Source: Pseudomonas cremoricolorata DSM 17059 = NBRC 16634
Lineage (GTDB): Bacteria; Pseudomonadota; Gammaproteobacteria; Pseudomonadales; Pseudomonadaceae
Direction: 5' to 3'
Assembly (NCBI RefSeq): GCF_000425745.1
Contig: NZ_AUEA01000011.1
Coordinates: forward strand, 62,001-126,000
Length of the DNA stretch: 64,000 bases
The translations under genes and the position numbers were made by a program. The number at the start of each line of letters is the position of its first letter. The stretch's first letter is position 1. The notes under the pieces are model-generated. The model was not told where the DNA came from and ran no database searches. It saw only the letters and a program-made list of their open reading frames with translations. Shown one piece after another: positions 9,311 to 17,623 of this stretch.

Positions 9311-9790
9311 TCAACGATGGTGACGGTGATGACGCGGGCCGGGGTGCTTGCGGTGGCCGTAGTGACGGCCACGGTCGTAATGCCGGCGATCATCGTAGCC
9401 GCGGCGGGCGCGACGGTCGTCGCGGTCGGCTTCGTTGCCCATATAGTTGCCCAGCGCGCCGCCGGCGCCGCCGCCTGCGGCTGCGCCGATCAGGCTGCCG
9501 GTGTTGCCACCGACCTGGCGACCGATGACGTTACCGCCCGCAGCGCCGAGACCGCCACCGATGGCCGCCTCGCCGCGCTGGCGCTTGTCGGCGCCAACCG
9601 CGCTACCGGCTGCGCCGCCCAGGCCTGCGCCGATGGCCGAGCCGGTGCTGCCGCCCATGGACTGACCGACCACGGAGCCGAGTACCCCACCGAGCGCGCC
9701 GCCAATGCCGGCTTCGGTGTTGCCACCTGCCATTGCAGCGCCGCTGAGCAGGCCCAAGGACAACAACAGAATGGAGGAATACTTCTTCAT
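9311..9790 (-). CDS. Glycine-zipper outer-membrane/surface protein
   Basis: 159 aa starting MKKYSS at 9790; the track of codons upstream has no ribosome site. A clear Sec signal peptide (cleavage after AMA, about residue 21) is followed by about 90 residues of Gly/Ala-rich repeats (GGALGG, GSAIGAGLGGAAGSAVGA), the glycine-zipper pattern of membrane-inserting proteins. The tail (about 116-159) is highly charged, rich in Arg, Asp and Tyr, and ends in a His-rich run. Such proteins are usually periplasmic or outer-membrane associated. The exact function is unknown; the His-rich tail could bind metal, which is inference. Confidence 0.8.
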   Translation of the reverse strand: MKKYSSILLLSLGLLSGAAMAGGNTEAGIGGALGGVLGSVVGQSMGGSTGSAIGAGLGGAAGSAVGADKRQRGEAAIGGGLGAAGGNVIGRQVGGNTGSLIGAAAGGGAGGALGNYMGNEADRDDRRARRGYDDRRHYDRGRHYGHRKHPGPRHHRHHR

Positions 9791-9947
9791 CGATAACGCC
9801 TCATAGGGATGACGAGGGCGAATGTGCCGCCCGAAGGCAAGCCTGGCAACGCAAATCCGACGAATAGCACGCATGCTAACGATTTATCTAAGTTGTTGTT
9901 TTAGCTATGAAACTTTGTTCGAAAAGTGAGGTCATAGGTTACTTGAG

Positions 9948-9980
9948 AAAAAGCCCCGGCCATTGCGGTCGGGGCTTTTT
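9948..9980 (-). terminator. Rho-independent terminator (works on both strands)
   Basis: AAAAAGCCCCGGCC (about 9948-9961) and GGTCGGGGCTTTTT (9967-9980) form a GC stem flanked by A and T runs on both sides. It lies 28 bp past the end of the DUF3800 gene on the minus strand, which it most likely terminates. Confidence 0.85.
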
Positions 9981-10007
9981 CGTTGTTCCGGGGTGCAAGG
10001 TGTGCGC

Positions 10008-10868
10008 TCACTTCGATGACTCGACTTGTATCTCTCCAGCTAGCGTCCCGGCGACATCAAGCAGCGTCTCCTCGAGCCGTTTGGCGGGGATCTGCGCAGA
10101 CTTCTGATGGTCCATCCCACTGCCTGGCAGGGTGACCTTGATGATGCGGGCCGAGAAGTATTTGTCGAACGGCTCCAACTCCGAATATTCATCGGGTGCA
10201 AGCGACAGGGCCGTGAGTCGCCCGATCAGGCCGCAAATCCAGTCAGCGCATTGAATGGTTTGGAACAAGTGGCTCTCGGCCTGAATGGGCGGTTCAATGA
10301 GAGTCCTGCACTTCTCCGACGCGTCCTCGAACATGGCCAGGGTGCAAACTTCGACATTGGTCTCCCGCCACTGATTACCGGCGCGTTGCTCATCGAGCAT
10401 CAGCATGAACGTCGATTCGTTCTGCGCGCAGAACCTATCTATCTTGCGCACAGATTGCAAAAGCTGCCGCTTGAATGTCTCGGTTGAGTTGTGCGCCTTG
10501 GGATCGGTCGTCTTGTGCTCACCGGTGTAAAACACGTATCCGCCGATTTTTTCGATGTGGTTGAGAAGTCGAAAGGTGGTGCGACGCAGCTGCTCGTACT
10601 TGGTGACGTTTCGCAGTGCGTACAACTGAGAGCCTTTCTTCTCCCACTGGTAAGCCGGAAGGTTTTTTGGATTGTCGTTGGCCAGGTCATGCGCCAACAG
10701 CTGACACTTGGCCTTGTAAAAATAGATCGCAAACTCTCGGATTTCAGATGCGGGCAAAACCAGGCCTGCGAATCCGAACGCCGGGTGCGTTTTGTAGTTT
10801 GGATGATTGCGAGAGACGTACTGGCCGACATGCCCGAATTCGTCCAGGTATGCGACGTAGTGTGTCAT
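10008..10868 (-). CDS. DUF3800 domain-containing protein
   Basis: 286 aa from the ATG at 10868. The N-terminus MTHYVAYLDEFGH carries the family hallmark (acidic pair Asp9-Glu10 in the first strand; most members read DESG). A second acidic cluster (LMLDEQRAGN) in the middle and a D-containing QCADWICGLIGRL helix near residue 235 fit an RNase H-like fold. DUF3800 proteins occur in mobile and defence-associated regions and are suspected nucleases; activity is unproven. The gene is alone, with its own terminator, and its base composition looks less GC-rich than its neighbours, which suggests transfer. Confidence 0.8.
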   Translation of the reverse strand: MTHYVAYLDEFGHVGQYVSRNHPNYKTHPAFGFAGLVLPASEIREFAIYFYKAKCQLLAHDLANDNPKNLPAYQWEKKGSQLYALRNVTKYEQLRRTTFRLLNHIEKIGGYVFYTGEHKTTDPKAHNSTETFKRQLLQSVRKIDRFCAQNESTFMLMLDEQRAGNQWRETNVEVCTLAMFEDASEKCRTLIEPPIQAESHLFQTIQCADWICGLIGRLTALSLAPDEYSELEPFDKYFSARIIKVTLPGSGMDHQKSAQIPAKRLEETLLDVAGTLAGEIQVESSK

Positions 10869-10901
10869 TGCTACCGGATTCCTTGCTCCAGAAACACGAA
10901 A

Positions 10902-10924
10902 ACCCGCTGCTTTCGCAGGCGGGT
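10902..10924 (-). terminator. Terminator-like hairpin in the leader of the DUF3800 gene
   Basis: On the minus strand ACCCGCCTGC and GCAGCGGGT pair around GAAA, followed by TTTTCGTGTTTC, a good intrinsic-terminator shape. It lies 34-57 bp upstream of the DUF3800 ATG, so it would end an upstream transcript or act as an attenuator. No gene is visible on that strand between here and the hairpin near 11.09 kb. Confidence 0.6.
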
Positions 10925-11084
10925 CTCGGAAGGTAGGCACGAAAGCGAGCTCTCATGCGTTGAGGTCGATCATACGCCGGCTGACACTTATGTCAACGTG
11001 CCCCCACGGCTCAACCGAAGTCTTAACGATTCAGCATGTAACTGGATAACACGCGGCGCTTTCCTGAGTAGAAGTATCCGCAGG

Positions 11085-11106
11085 CCCCTCTGAATGCCCA
11101 GAGGGG
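11085..11106 (-). terminator. Hairpin downstream of the formate-dehydrogenase-like gene
   Basis: CCCCTCTG (11085-11092) and CAGAGGGG (11099-11106) form a perfect 8-bp stem with a 6-nt loop, about 30 bp past the end of the minus-strand oxidoreductase gene. No T-run follows on either strand, so the terminator role is likely but not certain. Confidence 0.5.
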
Positions 11107-11136
11107 GGTGTGATATAGGTCTGTCATATGGCTGGA

Positions 11137-13482
11137 TCAAACAATCCGGCCATTGTCCCGCGCGCGCTCCAGCTTGATCGCCACGAACTTCGACGTCGGC
11201 GTGTGGCTGCCATCGCCGACGCTTTCCAACGGCACCAGCGGGTTGACTTCCGGGTAGTAGGCGGCGGCCTGCCCGGCAGGCATGTCGAAGGCCAGCAAGG
11301 TGAAGCCGTGTACGCGGCGCACGTGGTCATCGCCCCACAGCGAAACGATGTCGACCTTCTGCCCCGGCTGGAAGCCCAGACGCATGATGTCGGCTTCGTT
11401 GACGAACAGTACGTCACGCTGGCCGCGCACGCCGCGGTAGCGGTCGTCCATGCCATAGATGGTGGTGTTGTACTGGTCGTGCGAGCGCATCGACTGCATG
11501 ACCAGGTCAGGCGTCTGGCCGCTGGCCAGCACCCGTGGATCGATCAGGCTGTCGGGCAGCAGGTTGGCATTGAAGTTGGCGCGCTTGCTGGGCGTGGCCC
11601 ATTGCCGTTGTGCGGCGCTGTTGCCCAGGTAGAAGCCGCCTGGATTTTGCAGCCGCTCGTTGAAGTCGGTGAAGCCGGGGATGGTGTCGGCGATCAGCTC
11701 GCGGATGCGACCGTAGTCGGCCACTGTCCAGTGCCAGTCGATCGGCGCCTTGCCCAGGGTGGCGGCGGCGATGCCGGCGATGACCGCCGGCTCCGAGCGC
11801 ATCTGCTTCGACAGCGCCTTGAGCTGGCCGTTGGAGGCGTGGACCATGCTGAACGAGTCTTCCACGGTCACCGCCTGCGGCCCTTCGACCTGCAAATCGA
11901 TGTCGGTGCGACCCAGGCAAGGCAGAATCAGCGCCTGCTTGCCGTGAATCAGGTGGCTGCGGTTGAGCTTGGTGCTGATCTGCACGGTCAGGTCGCAGTT
12001 GCGCAGGGCCTGGGCGGTGCGCTCGGTGTCCGGGGTGGCCTGGGCGAAGTTGCCGCCCAGGGCGATGAACACTTTCGAGCGGCCTTCGAGCATGGCATGG
12101 ATCGCCTCGACCACGTTGTGGCCGCTGTGGCGAGGCACCGGGAAGCCAAACCTGCGCTCGATGGCATCGAGCAATGCCACCGGTGGGCGTTCGTTGATGC
12201 CCATGGTGCGGTCGCCCTGCACGTTACTGTGGCCACGCACCGGGCACAGGCCGGCACCGGGGACCCCGAGGTTGCCGCGCAGCATTTGCAGGTTGGCGAT
12301 TTCCTGAATGGTCTGCACCGAGTGACGGTGCTGGGTGATGCCCATGGCCCAGCACATGATCACCCGCTTGCCACGGCAGTACATGCGCGCGGCCAGCTCG
12401 ATGTCTTCCAGGCTCAGGCCGGACTGCGCCTGGATCTGCTCCCAGGGCGTGGCCTCGACCACCGCCAGGTAATCGTCGACGCCATGGCCGTGTTCGGCGA
12501 TGAAGGCGTGGTCGAACACCGCCGGCTCACCCTTGGCCTGGGCTTCGCGTTCCCATTGCAGGGTGAACTTGGCCATGCCGCGCAGCAACGCCATGTCGCC
12601 GCCCAGGGCCGGGCGGAAGAATGCGGTGTTGGTCGGCTTGTCGCTGTTGGTGAGCATCTCGAGCATGTGCTGCGGATGCTGGAAGCGCTCCAGGCCACGC
12701 TCCTTGAGCGGGTTGATGCACACCACCTGAGCGCCGCGCTTCACCGCATCGCGCAGCGGGTCGAGCATGCGTGGGTGATTGGTGCCAGGGTTCTGGCCCC
12801 AGACGAAGATCGCATCGGCGTGCTCGAAGTCGTCGTAGGTGACGGTGCCCTTGCCGACCCCAATGCTCTGCCCGAGGGCCACGCCGCTGGCTTCGTGACA
12901 CATGTTCGAGCAATCGGGGAAGTTGTTGGTGCCGAAGGCGCGCACGAACAGCTGGTAGAGGTAAGCCGCTTCGTTGCTGGCCCGACCGGAGGTGTAGAAC
13001 TCGGCCTGGTCAGGGCTGCTCAGGCCATTGAGGTGCTGGGCGATGAGGGCGAAGGCGCTGTCCCAGTCGATGGGCTTGTAGCGGTCGGTGCTCGGGTCGT
13101 AGACCACCGGCTCGGTCAGCCGGCCCTGGTACTCCAGCCAGTAGTCGCTCTGCTCGAGCAGCGCGCTGACGCTGTAGCGGGCGAAGAAGGCCGGGTCGAC
13201 GCGGCGTTTGGTGGCTTCCCAGTTGACCGCCTTGGCGCCGTTCTCGCAGAACTTGACCATGCCGCTTTCCGGCGAATCGCCCCAGGCACAGCCTGGGCAG
13301 TCGAAGCCGCCGTTCTGGTTGGTCTTGAGCATGGCGCGCAGGTTCTTCAGCGCGTTGTCGCTGCCAACCCAGGCCTTGGCCACGCTGATCAGCGCGCCCC
13401 AGCCACCGGCGGGGCCAGGGTAGGGCTTGTAGCGCGGGCTGGAGGCTGGCGCGTTGTCGGGGATCTTCTGATGCGAGCTCAC
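11137..13482 (-). CDS. FdhF/YdeP-type molybdopterin oxidoreductase alpha subunit
   Basis: 781 aa from a GTG at 13482, chosen because GGAG lies 11 nt upstream; in-frame codons further up overlap fdhD. Cysteines CPGC (62, 65) and FCENG (79) are the likely 4Fe-4S ligands at the N-terminus. The core has the molybdopterin-bis-MGD pattern (NMCHEASG with a candidate Mo-ligand Cys, WGQNPGTNHPR, CWAMGITQH, RGNLGVPGAG, CPVRGHSNVQGD). No in-frame TGA/selenocysteine is needed. YdeP-type proteins are called formate dehydrogenases but the substrate is unproven. fdhD lies directly upstream; no beta or gamma subunit is nearby. Confidence 0.9.
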   Translation of the reverse strand: MSSHQKIPDNAPASSPRYKPYPGPAGGWGALISVAKAWVGSDNALKNLRAMLKTNQNGGFDCPGCAWGDSPESGMVKFCENGAKAVNWEATKRRVDPAFFARYSVSALLEQSDYWLEYQGRLTEPVVYDPSTDRYKPIDWDSAFALIAQHLNGLSSPDQAEFYTSGRASNEAAYLYQLFVRAFGTNNFPDCSNMCHEASGVALGQSIGVGKGTVTYDDFEHADAIFVWGQNPGTNHPRMLDPLRDAVKRGAQVVCINPLKERGLERFQHPQHMLEMLTNSDKPTNTAFFRPALGGDMALLRGMAKFTLQWEREAQAKGEPAVFDHAFIAEHGHGVDDYLAVVEATPWEQIQAQSGLSLEDIELAARMYCRGKRVIMCWAMGITQHRHSVQTIQEIANLQMLRGNLGVPGAGLCPVRGHSNVQGDRTMGINERPPVALLDAIERRFGFPVPRHSGHNVVEAIHAMLEGRSKVFIALGGNFAQATPDTERTAQALRNCDLTVQISTKLNRSHLIHGKQALILPCLGRTDIDLQVEGPQAVTVEDSFSMVHASNGQLKALSKQMRSEPAVIAGIAAATLGKAPIDWHWTVADYGRIRELIADTIPGFTDFNERLQNPGGFYLGNSAAQRQWATPSKRANFNANLLPDSLIDPRVLASGQTPDLVMQSMRSHDQYNTTIYGMDDRYRGVRGQRDVLFVNEADIMRLGFQPGQKVDIVSLWGDDHVRRVHGFTLLAFDMPAGQAAAYYPEVNPLVPLESVGDGSHTPTSKFVAIKLERARDNGRIV

Positions 13483-13490
13483 GGCTTTGA

Positions 13491-14318
13491 TTACTCCATC
13501 GCGGGGCTGTAGACCCGCGGTGCACTGTGTTTGGGCAAATGAATGAGGTTGAGCTGATGCTTGCGCGCCCATTGCAAGGCAAGGCCGGTGGGCGCCGACA
13601 GGCTGACCAGGGTCTGGATACCGGCGCGCAGCACTTTCTGGATTAGCTCAAGGCTGCAACGGCTGGTGACGATGGCCAGCCCGCCGTGGGTATCGATGCG
13701 CTCGCGCAACAGGGCGCCGATCAGCTTGTCGAGGGCGTTGTGCCGGCCGATGTCTTCGCGGCCCAGGCGCAATTGACCCTGGTTGTCCATGAACAGCGCG
13801 GCGTGTACCGCACCGCAGTGCTGGCCGAGCGGCTGGAAGGCATCGATGCGCCGGCGCAGGTCGTGCAGCCAGTGCACCGGCGGTAGCGGCGCGCCAGGCA
13901 GTACCTTGAGTTCCGGCAGGGCCTGTTCCAGGGCTTCGACCCCGCACAGGCCGCAGCCGCTGGTGCCGGCCAGTTGCCGGCGCTGGTCCTTCATGTTCCA
14001 GAAGGCGCGGCTGGAAATTTCCACATCGGCGTACAGCGCCGAGCCGCTGCCCGAGAGCTTGATGTCGTAGACGTCGTCGGTGCTGCTGACCAGACCGCTG
14101 CCGATGCTGAAGCCGACCACGAAGTCTTCAAGATCCGTGGGGCTGACCAGCATCACGGCCTGGCTCAGGCCGTTGTAGGCGATCGCCAGGGCCACTTCTT
14201 CGGCCAGCGGCGTGCAGGCGCACGCGCCGTCGTCGAGCTGGACGTAATCGTAGGTGTTGCTGGCGGCAGGCAAGGCCAGGGTCGAGGATGCCGCGCAGAC
14301 CGGAGGTTTGCTGTTCAT
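13491..14318 (-). CDS. fdhD: Formate dehydrogenase accessory sulfurtransferase FdhD
   Basis: 275 aa. The signature GCGLCG (Cys122 and Cys125) is the sulfur-transfer pair that passes sulfur from IscS to the bis-MGD cofactor. The family core motifs are also present (VGFSIGSGLV, GREDIGRHNALDKLIG). It acts in the cytoplasm to activate the molybdoenzyme encoded immediately downstream (8-bp gap to its GTG), which supports a shared operon. The ribosome site upstream of the ATG is weak. Confidence 0.95.
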   Translation of the reverse strand: MNSKPPVCAASSTLALPAASNTYDYVQLDDGACACTPLAEEVALAIAYNGLSQAVMLVSPTDLEDFVVGFSIGSGLVSSTDDVYDIKLSGSGSALYADVEISSRAFWNMKDQRRQLAGTSGCGLCGVEALEQALPELKVLPGAPLPPVHWLHDLRRRIDAFQPLGQHCGAVHAALFMDNQGQLRLGREDIGRHNALDKLIGALLRERIDTHGGLAIVTSRCSLELIQKVLRAGIQTLVSLSAPTGLALQWARKHQLNLIHLPKHSAPRVYSPAME

Positions 14319-14585
14319 CAGGCGAAATACCGGGCGGCTTTATACGCCTACAAGCCTAGGCCTGTGCCTGGGACGCGTCTAATCGCTTGATTTGATATGC
14401 CGATAGACCGCGTCGATCAGTCGCACCTAGGCTCTATATGAAAAGCCCTGATACTTGGTGATCCTGCGTTGAAAACAGCCTGGATCGCCAGCCCGGTCGG
14501 AATGCTCATTTACAATCAGTAAACTCCGCTTCCTCGGCTGTTTTCGCCTTGTCTCCCCGGCGTCTCAGGACGTTTCATACAGAAC

Positions 14586-15950
14586 CTAGAGCAGCTTGCT
14601 CAACGCCTGAAGCTGTTCTACCCGCTCGCTCTGGTTGAGCCTTGCGCCGGGATTGAGGCTCGACCACTGCGGGTGCGCACGGGCTTTGTGCAAAGCGTGC
14701 GGCAGCTTGCCTTCGCGCCAGGTGCGTTCCTCAGGGGGTGCCAGCTGGATGCTGCCCATGGCCGCGTGACCGCGACGCTCTAGGGCCAGCAGCAACTGCT
14801 GTTGACGCAGCGCCAGCAGGCGCAGCACGGCATCGTCGACGGTCAGCTCGCGCTGGCCCTTGAACTTGCCCAGCAGCCGCGCGCCGTAGCTGCGCGCGGT
14901 CTGCAACGCACCGCCGGCAATCGCCCCGGCGAGCGCGGCGGCACCCAAGGTCAGGCCGCCGACCAGCAGGTCGACTCCGGCACCGGCCGCCGCACCCGCG
15001 GCAACCCCGCCGCCCACGCGCACGCCGAGCTGGCGCAAGGTTTCCGGGTTGAACAGGTCATCGCCCCAGCGGCCGTCGAGCAGTGGCAAGTCGTCACCGG
15101 GGGCATCGTCGCGGCGAAAGCCGTACAGCGTGAGCAGCGCTTCGACGCAGCGTTGCTCACGCTGGCGCACCTCGTCGCGCAAGGTTTGCATGGCGCTGGC
15201 CGCGACGCTGGCTTCGCTGTCGACGCTGCGCCGGCAGGCGGCGCAGTCGATCAGCAGATCGGCGATCAGCTGCCTTGCGCTGTCACGCCGGGCCAGGCGT
15301 TGTGCCTGTTGATCGGCCAACAGCCGTTGCAGGGCCGGGCGCGCGTCTTCGAGCAACAGCGCCAGGCTGTCGTACAGGCGCTGCTCGCCATCTTCCGGCG
15401 GCGCCACGCTGTCGAAGCGCACCAGCGCGTGCAGGCCCAGACGTGCCAGCGCCTCACGCCATTGCGCCTCGCGGTGGCCCTCGCTGGCGACGAAGTTGAG
15501 CACCGGCAACAGCGGCTTGCCGCAGCCGGCCAGCACTTCCAGTTCATCGCGGTATTTGGCCAACACCGGTTCACGGGCGTCGATCACGTACAGGCCGGCA
15601 TCGCTGCTCAGCAGTTGGCGCAGCACTTTTGCTTCCTGCTCGAAACGCTGGCGCGCCTCGCTGCCTTGCAGAAAGCGTTCGAGCCGCGCCGGGCCGTCGA
15701 GGCGTTCGCCAGGACGCTCCAGGCGTTCCAGGTGCTCGAGCAGGGCGATGGCATCTTCAAGCCCCGGCGTGTCGTACAGCTCCAGCAGCGGCTCGCCGTC
15801 GACCGACAGCCGCGCACCTTCCACATGCCGGGTCGTGCTGGGCCGGTGCGAAACTTCGCCGAACGCCACATCGCGGGTCAGGGTACGCAGCAGCGAGGTC
15901 TTGCCGACGTTGGTGTGCCCGACCAGGGCCAGTTTCAGCGGATCAGTCAT
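14586..15950 (-). CDS. DUF3482 GTPase with glycine-zipper membrane segment
   Basis: 454 aa from the ATG at 15950, which overlaps the end of the upstream DUF2868 gene by 8 bp. The N-terminal GTPase has G1 GHTNVGKTS (11-19), a Thr-rich switch I (STTRHVEG), and G3 DTPG (60-63). The expected NKxD guanine motif is not visible; PVLNFVAS (149-156) sits where it should be. A middle helical region (about 200-275) is followed by a strongly Gly/Ala-rich segment (about 309-350) likely to enter the membrane, then a basic C-terminus. This recalls dynamin-like or YfjP-like membrane GTPases. It forms a two-gene unit with DUF2868; the function is unknown. Confidence 0.85.
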   Translation of the reverse strand: MTDPLKLALVGHTNVGKTSLLRTLTRDVAFGEVSHRPSTTRHVEGARLSVDGEPLLELYDTPGLEDAIALLEHLERLERPGERLDGPARLERFLQGSEARQRFEQEAKVLRQLLSSDAGLYVIDAREPVLAKYRDELEVLAGCGKPLLPVLNFVASEGHREAQWREALARLGLHALVRFDSVAPPEDGEQRLYDSLALLLEDARPALQRLLADQQAQRLARRDSARQLIADLLIDCAACRRSVDSEASVAASAMQTLRDEVRQREQRCVEALLTLYGFRRDDAPGDDLPLLDGRWGDDLFNPETLRQLGVRVGGGVAAGAAAGAGVDLLVGGLTLGAAALAGAIAGGALQTARSYGARLLGKFKGQRELTVDDAVLRLLALRQQQLLLALERRGHAAMGSIQLAPPEERTWREGKLPHALHKARAHPQWSSLNPGARLNQSERVEQLQALSKLL

Positions 15951-17322
15951 CACCGTGCTCCAGCCAGGTATGCGGCAGCTCGGCGCTGTAGGCCAGGCCG
16001 AGGCGGGTGAGGGCTTCGTGCCAGTCGCCCAGGCGCGCGGCGTCGAGCTGTTCACCCGGCACTGCTGGCAGCAACCAGATGCGCGTGGCCCCGGCGTTGC
16101 GCGCCAGCTCGCCGAGCAGCGCCAGGCTGCCGCGATCGGGCGAGCGTTGCGGGTCGCAGGCGATCAGCAGACGCGCTGGCGGAAAGCGGCTGAGCTGCTC
16201 CAGCAGACGCTGGCGTGAGGCACGGCTGTCGAGCACGCCGGCGTCGGTCACCTGCTCGGGCAGGGCCGGTGGCCAGGGGCGTTGGTCATCGAGTTCCAGG
16301 CCCACCAGCAACGCGCCGCCGTTGACCGATTGCGGCGCCTGAGTCGCGGCTTGTTCGGCCATCGCTGGCGCAGGGTCATGCACGCCCAGGCGCTCGCTGC
16401 TGGGCATCAGCACCTGGCGCAACTGTTGATAGGCCGGCTGCTCCAGGTCAGCGCTGAGCTGCTGACGCCCGCGCCGCCAGCGCCACAGGCACAGCGCCGC
16501 CAGCAGCAGGCGCGGTAGCACGCCATACACCAGCACCACCCCCAACAGCCAGCTGGCCCAGGCCTGGCGGGCGCCGTCGAACAGCGGCTGGGTGGCACCG
16601 CTGGCGCGAATCATCGCCTCGCTGGGCATGCTGAAACCCAGCAGCGCGGGCAGGGCGCCGAGGGCGTGGGTCAGGGCGATGAAGGGCTCTGCGGCGAGCA
16701 GCGTGGTTTCCCAGACGAAGCCATAGCGCCGGCCCGCGAGCAGAGTCAGCAACATGCCCAGCGCGGCGAGCATCGCCAGCAGCCACAGGCTGTTGACCAG
16801 CAGGCCCAGCAACCAGCGGGTCAGACGCTGGCGCTGCAACAACACCAGCAGCGCCGGGGCCAGTTGCGCGGCCTGGGCATCCCGCGCCAGCCGCGCACTG
16901 AGCCACAGCCACAGGCGCCCGAGCAGTGCGCCGTGCTCGCCGCTGAGCCAGCCACTCAGGGCCCAGCCGCAGAGCATCAGCAGGTTCAGACCAAGCAGGC
17001 TGCCCAAAGCCCAGAACACATTGACCGGGCGCGAACCGTCGCCTAGCGCGGCGAAGGCCAGGCCCCCGCCGCTGAGCACGGCGAGCAGCGCCAGGCCCAG
17101 CAGCGCCAGGCGCGCGCCCTGTTTCCAGTGACCGAGCGCAGCGCGCATGCCGTCGCGCTCGGCCAGCCACAGCGCGCGGCGTTCGATGCGCTGGGCCAGG
17201 TCGCCGCCGTGCTGGCGGGCCAGGCGGTTGGCCTCCTGATCGTCCAGCAGGCCGGCGTGTTCTTCACGCAGACGCACCGCCTCGGTGAGCCAGCGCACGT
17301 CGAATCGGGTCAGTTCATTCAC
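15943..17322 (-). CDS. DUF2868 domain membrane protein
   Basis: 459 aa from the GTG at 17322, giving the start VNELTRFDVRWLTEAVRLREEH that fits the family; an ATG 60 bp earlier lies at the edge of a repeat element and is less likely. The N-terminal ~85 residues are charged and helical. Four or five hydrophobic helices follow in the first two thirds (about 90-120, 130-150, 195-220, 290-315). The last ~130 residues form a cytoplasmic alpha/beta domain (LLVGLELDDQRPWP, RLLIACDPQRSPDRG) reminiscent of a nucleotide-binding fold without a P-loop. It is coupled by overlap to the GTPase gene and is probably its partner at the membrane. Confidence 0.8.
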   Translation of the reverse strand: MNELTRFDVRWLTEAVRLREEHAGLLDDQEANRLARQHGGDLAQRIERRALWLAERDGMRAALGHWKQGARLALLGLALLAVLSGGGLAFAALGDGSRPVNVFWALGSLLGLNLLMLCGWALSGWLSGEHGALLGRLWLWLSARLARDAQAAQLAPALLVLLQRQRLTRWLLGLLVNSLWLLAMLAALGMLLTLLAGRRYGFVWETTLLAAEPFIALTHALGALPALLGFSMPSEAMIRASGATQPLFDGARQAWASWLLGVVLVYGVLPRLLLAALCLWRWRRGRQQLSADLEQPAYQQLRQVLMPSSERLGVHDPAPAMAEQAATQAPQSVNGGALLVGLELDDQRPWPPALPEQVTDAGVLDSRASRQRLLEQLSRFPPARLLIACDPQRSPDRGSLALLGELARNAGATRIWLLPAVPGEQLDAARLGDWHEALTRLGLAYSAELPHTWLEHGDD

Positions 17323-17359
17323 AGGGTATTCCACGGCTCGGTCGAGGCTGGGAGCATAA

Positions 17360-17600
17360 CCTAGGGGCTGTTCCCGTTTCATCGCAACCGCGCCGAGGCC
17401 TGTTTTTTCGCCCTTTCGAGCTCAAGACTCGAACGCTCCATACGAAAAAACAGGCACGGCCCTTCGGGTTACGCGCCAAATCGCGCCATCCAGCGTTGAA
17501 GGACTTGAAAAGGGAATGACCCTTTCCTGCGTCCTTCGCCTCGGCTGGCACGATTTGGCGCGGTAACGCGGTTTGCGCTGAAACGGGAACAGCCCCTAGG
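17360..17600. repeat. 241-bp foldback (MITE-like) element with terminal inverted repeats
   Basis: The ends are perfect 22-bp inverted repeats (17360-17381 and 17579-17600, beginning CCTAGGGGCTG) that extend imperfectly inward to about 33 bp. Inside are further perfect pairs: CCTGTTTTTTCG 17399-17410 with 17443-17454; CGCGCCAAATCG 17472-17483 with 17551-17562; GAAGGAC 17498-17504 with GTCCTTC 17531-17537. The whole unit can fold into a long stem with two arms. It carries no transposase. It fills the gap between the DUF2868 gene and folA and could be a miniature inverted-repeat element or a structured RNA. Confidence 0.75.
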
Positions 17601-17623
17601 CAGGCTTTGCTATCCTCGCCGGC

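Noticed and set aside
9907..10107. 66-aa ORF on the plus strand
   Set aside because: It runs through the terminator at 9948-9980 and into the 3' end of the DUF3800 gene; no ribosome site.
11128..13512. 794-aa ORF on the plus strand opposite the molybdoenzyme
   Set aside because: Antisense shadow: His/Val/Gly-rich composition with no domain, while the minus strand has full molybdopterin-enzyme motifs.
17315..17551. 78-aa ORF inside the foldback element
   Set aside because: The frame overlaps inverted repeats and the DUF2868 start; no ribosome site and no known domain.
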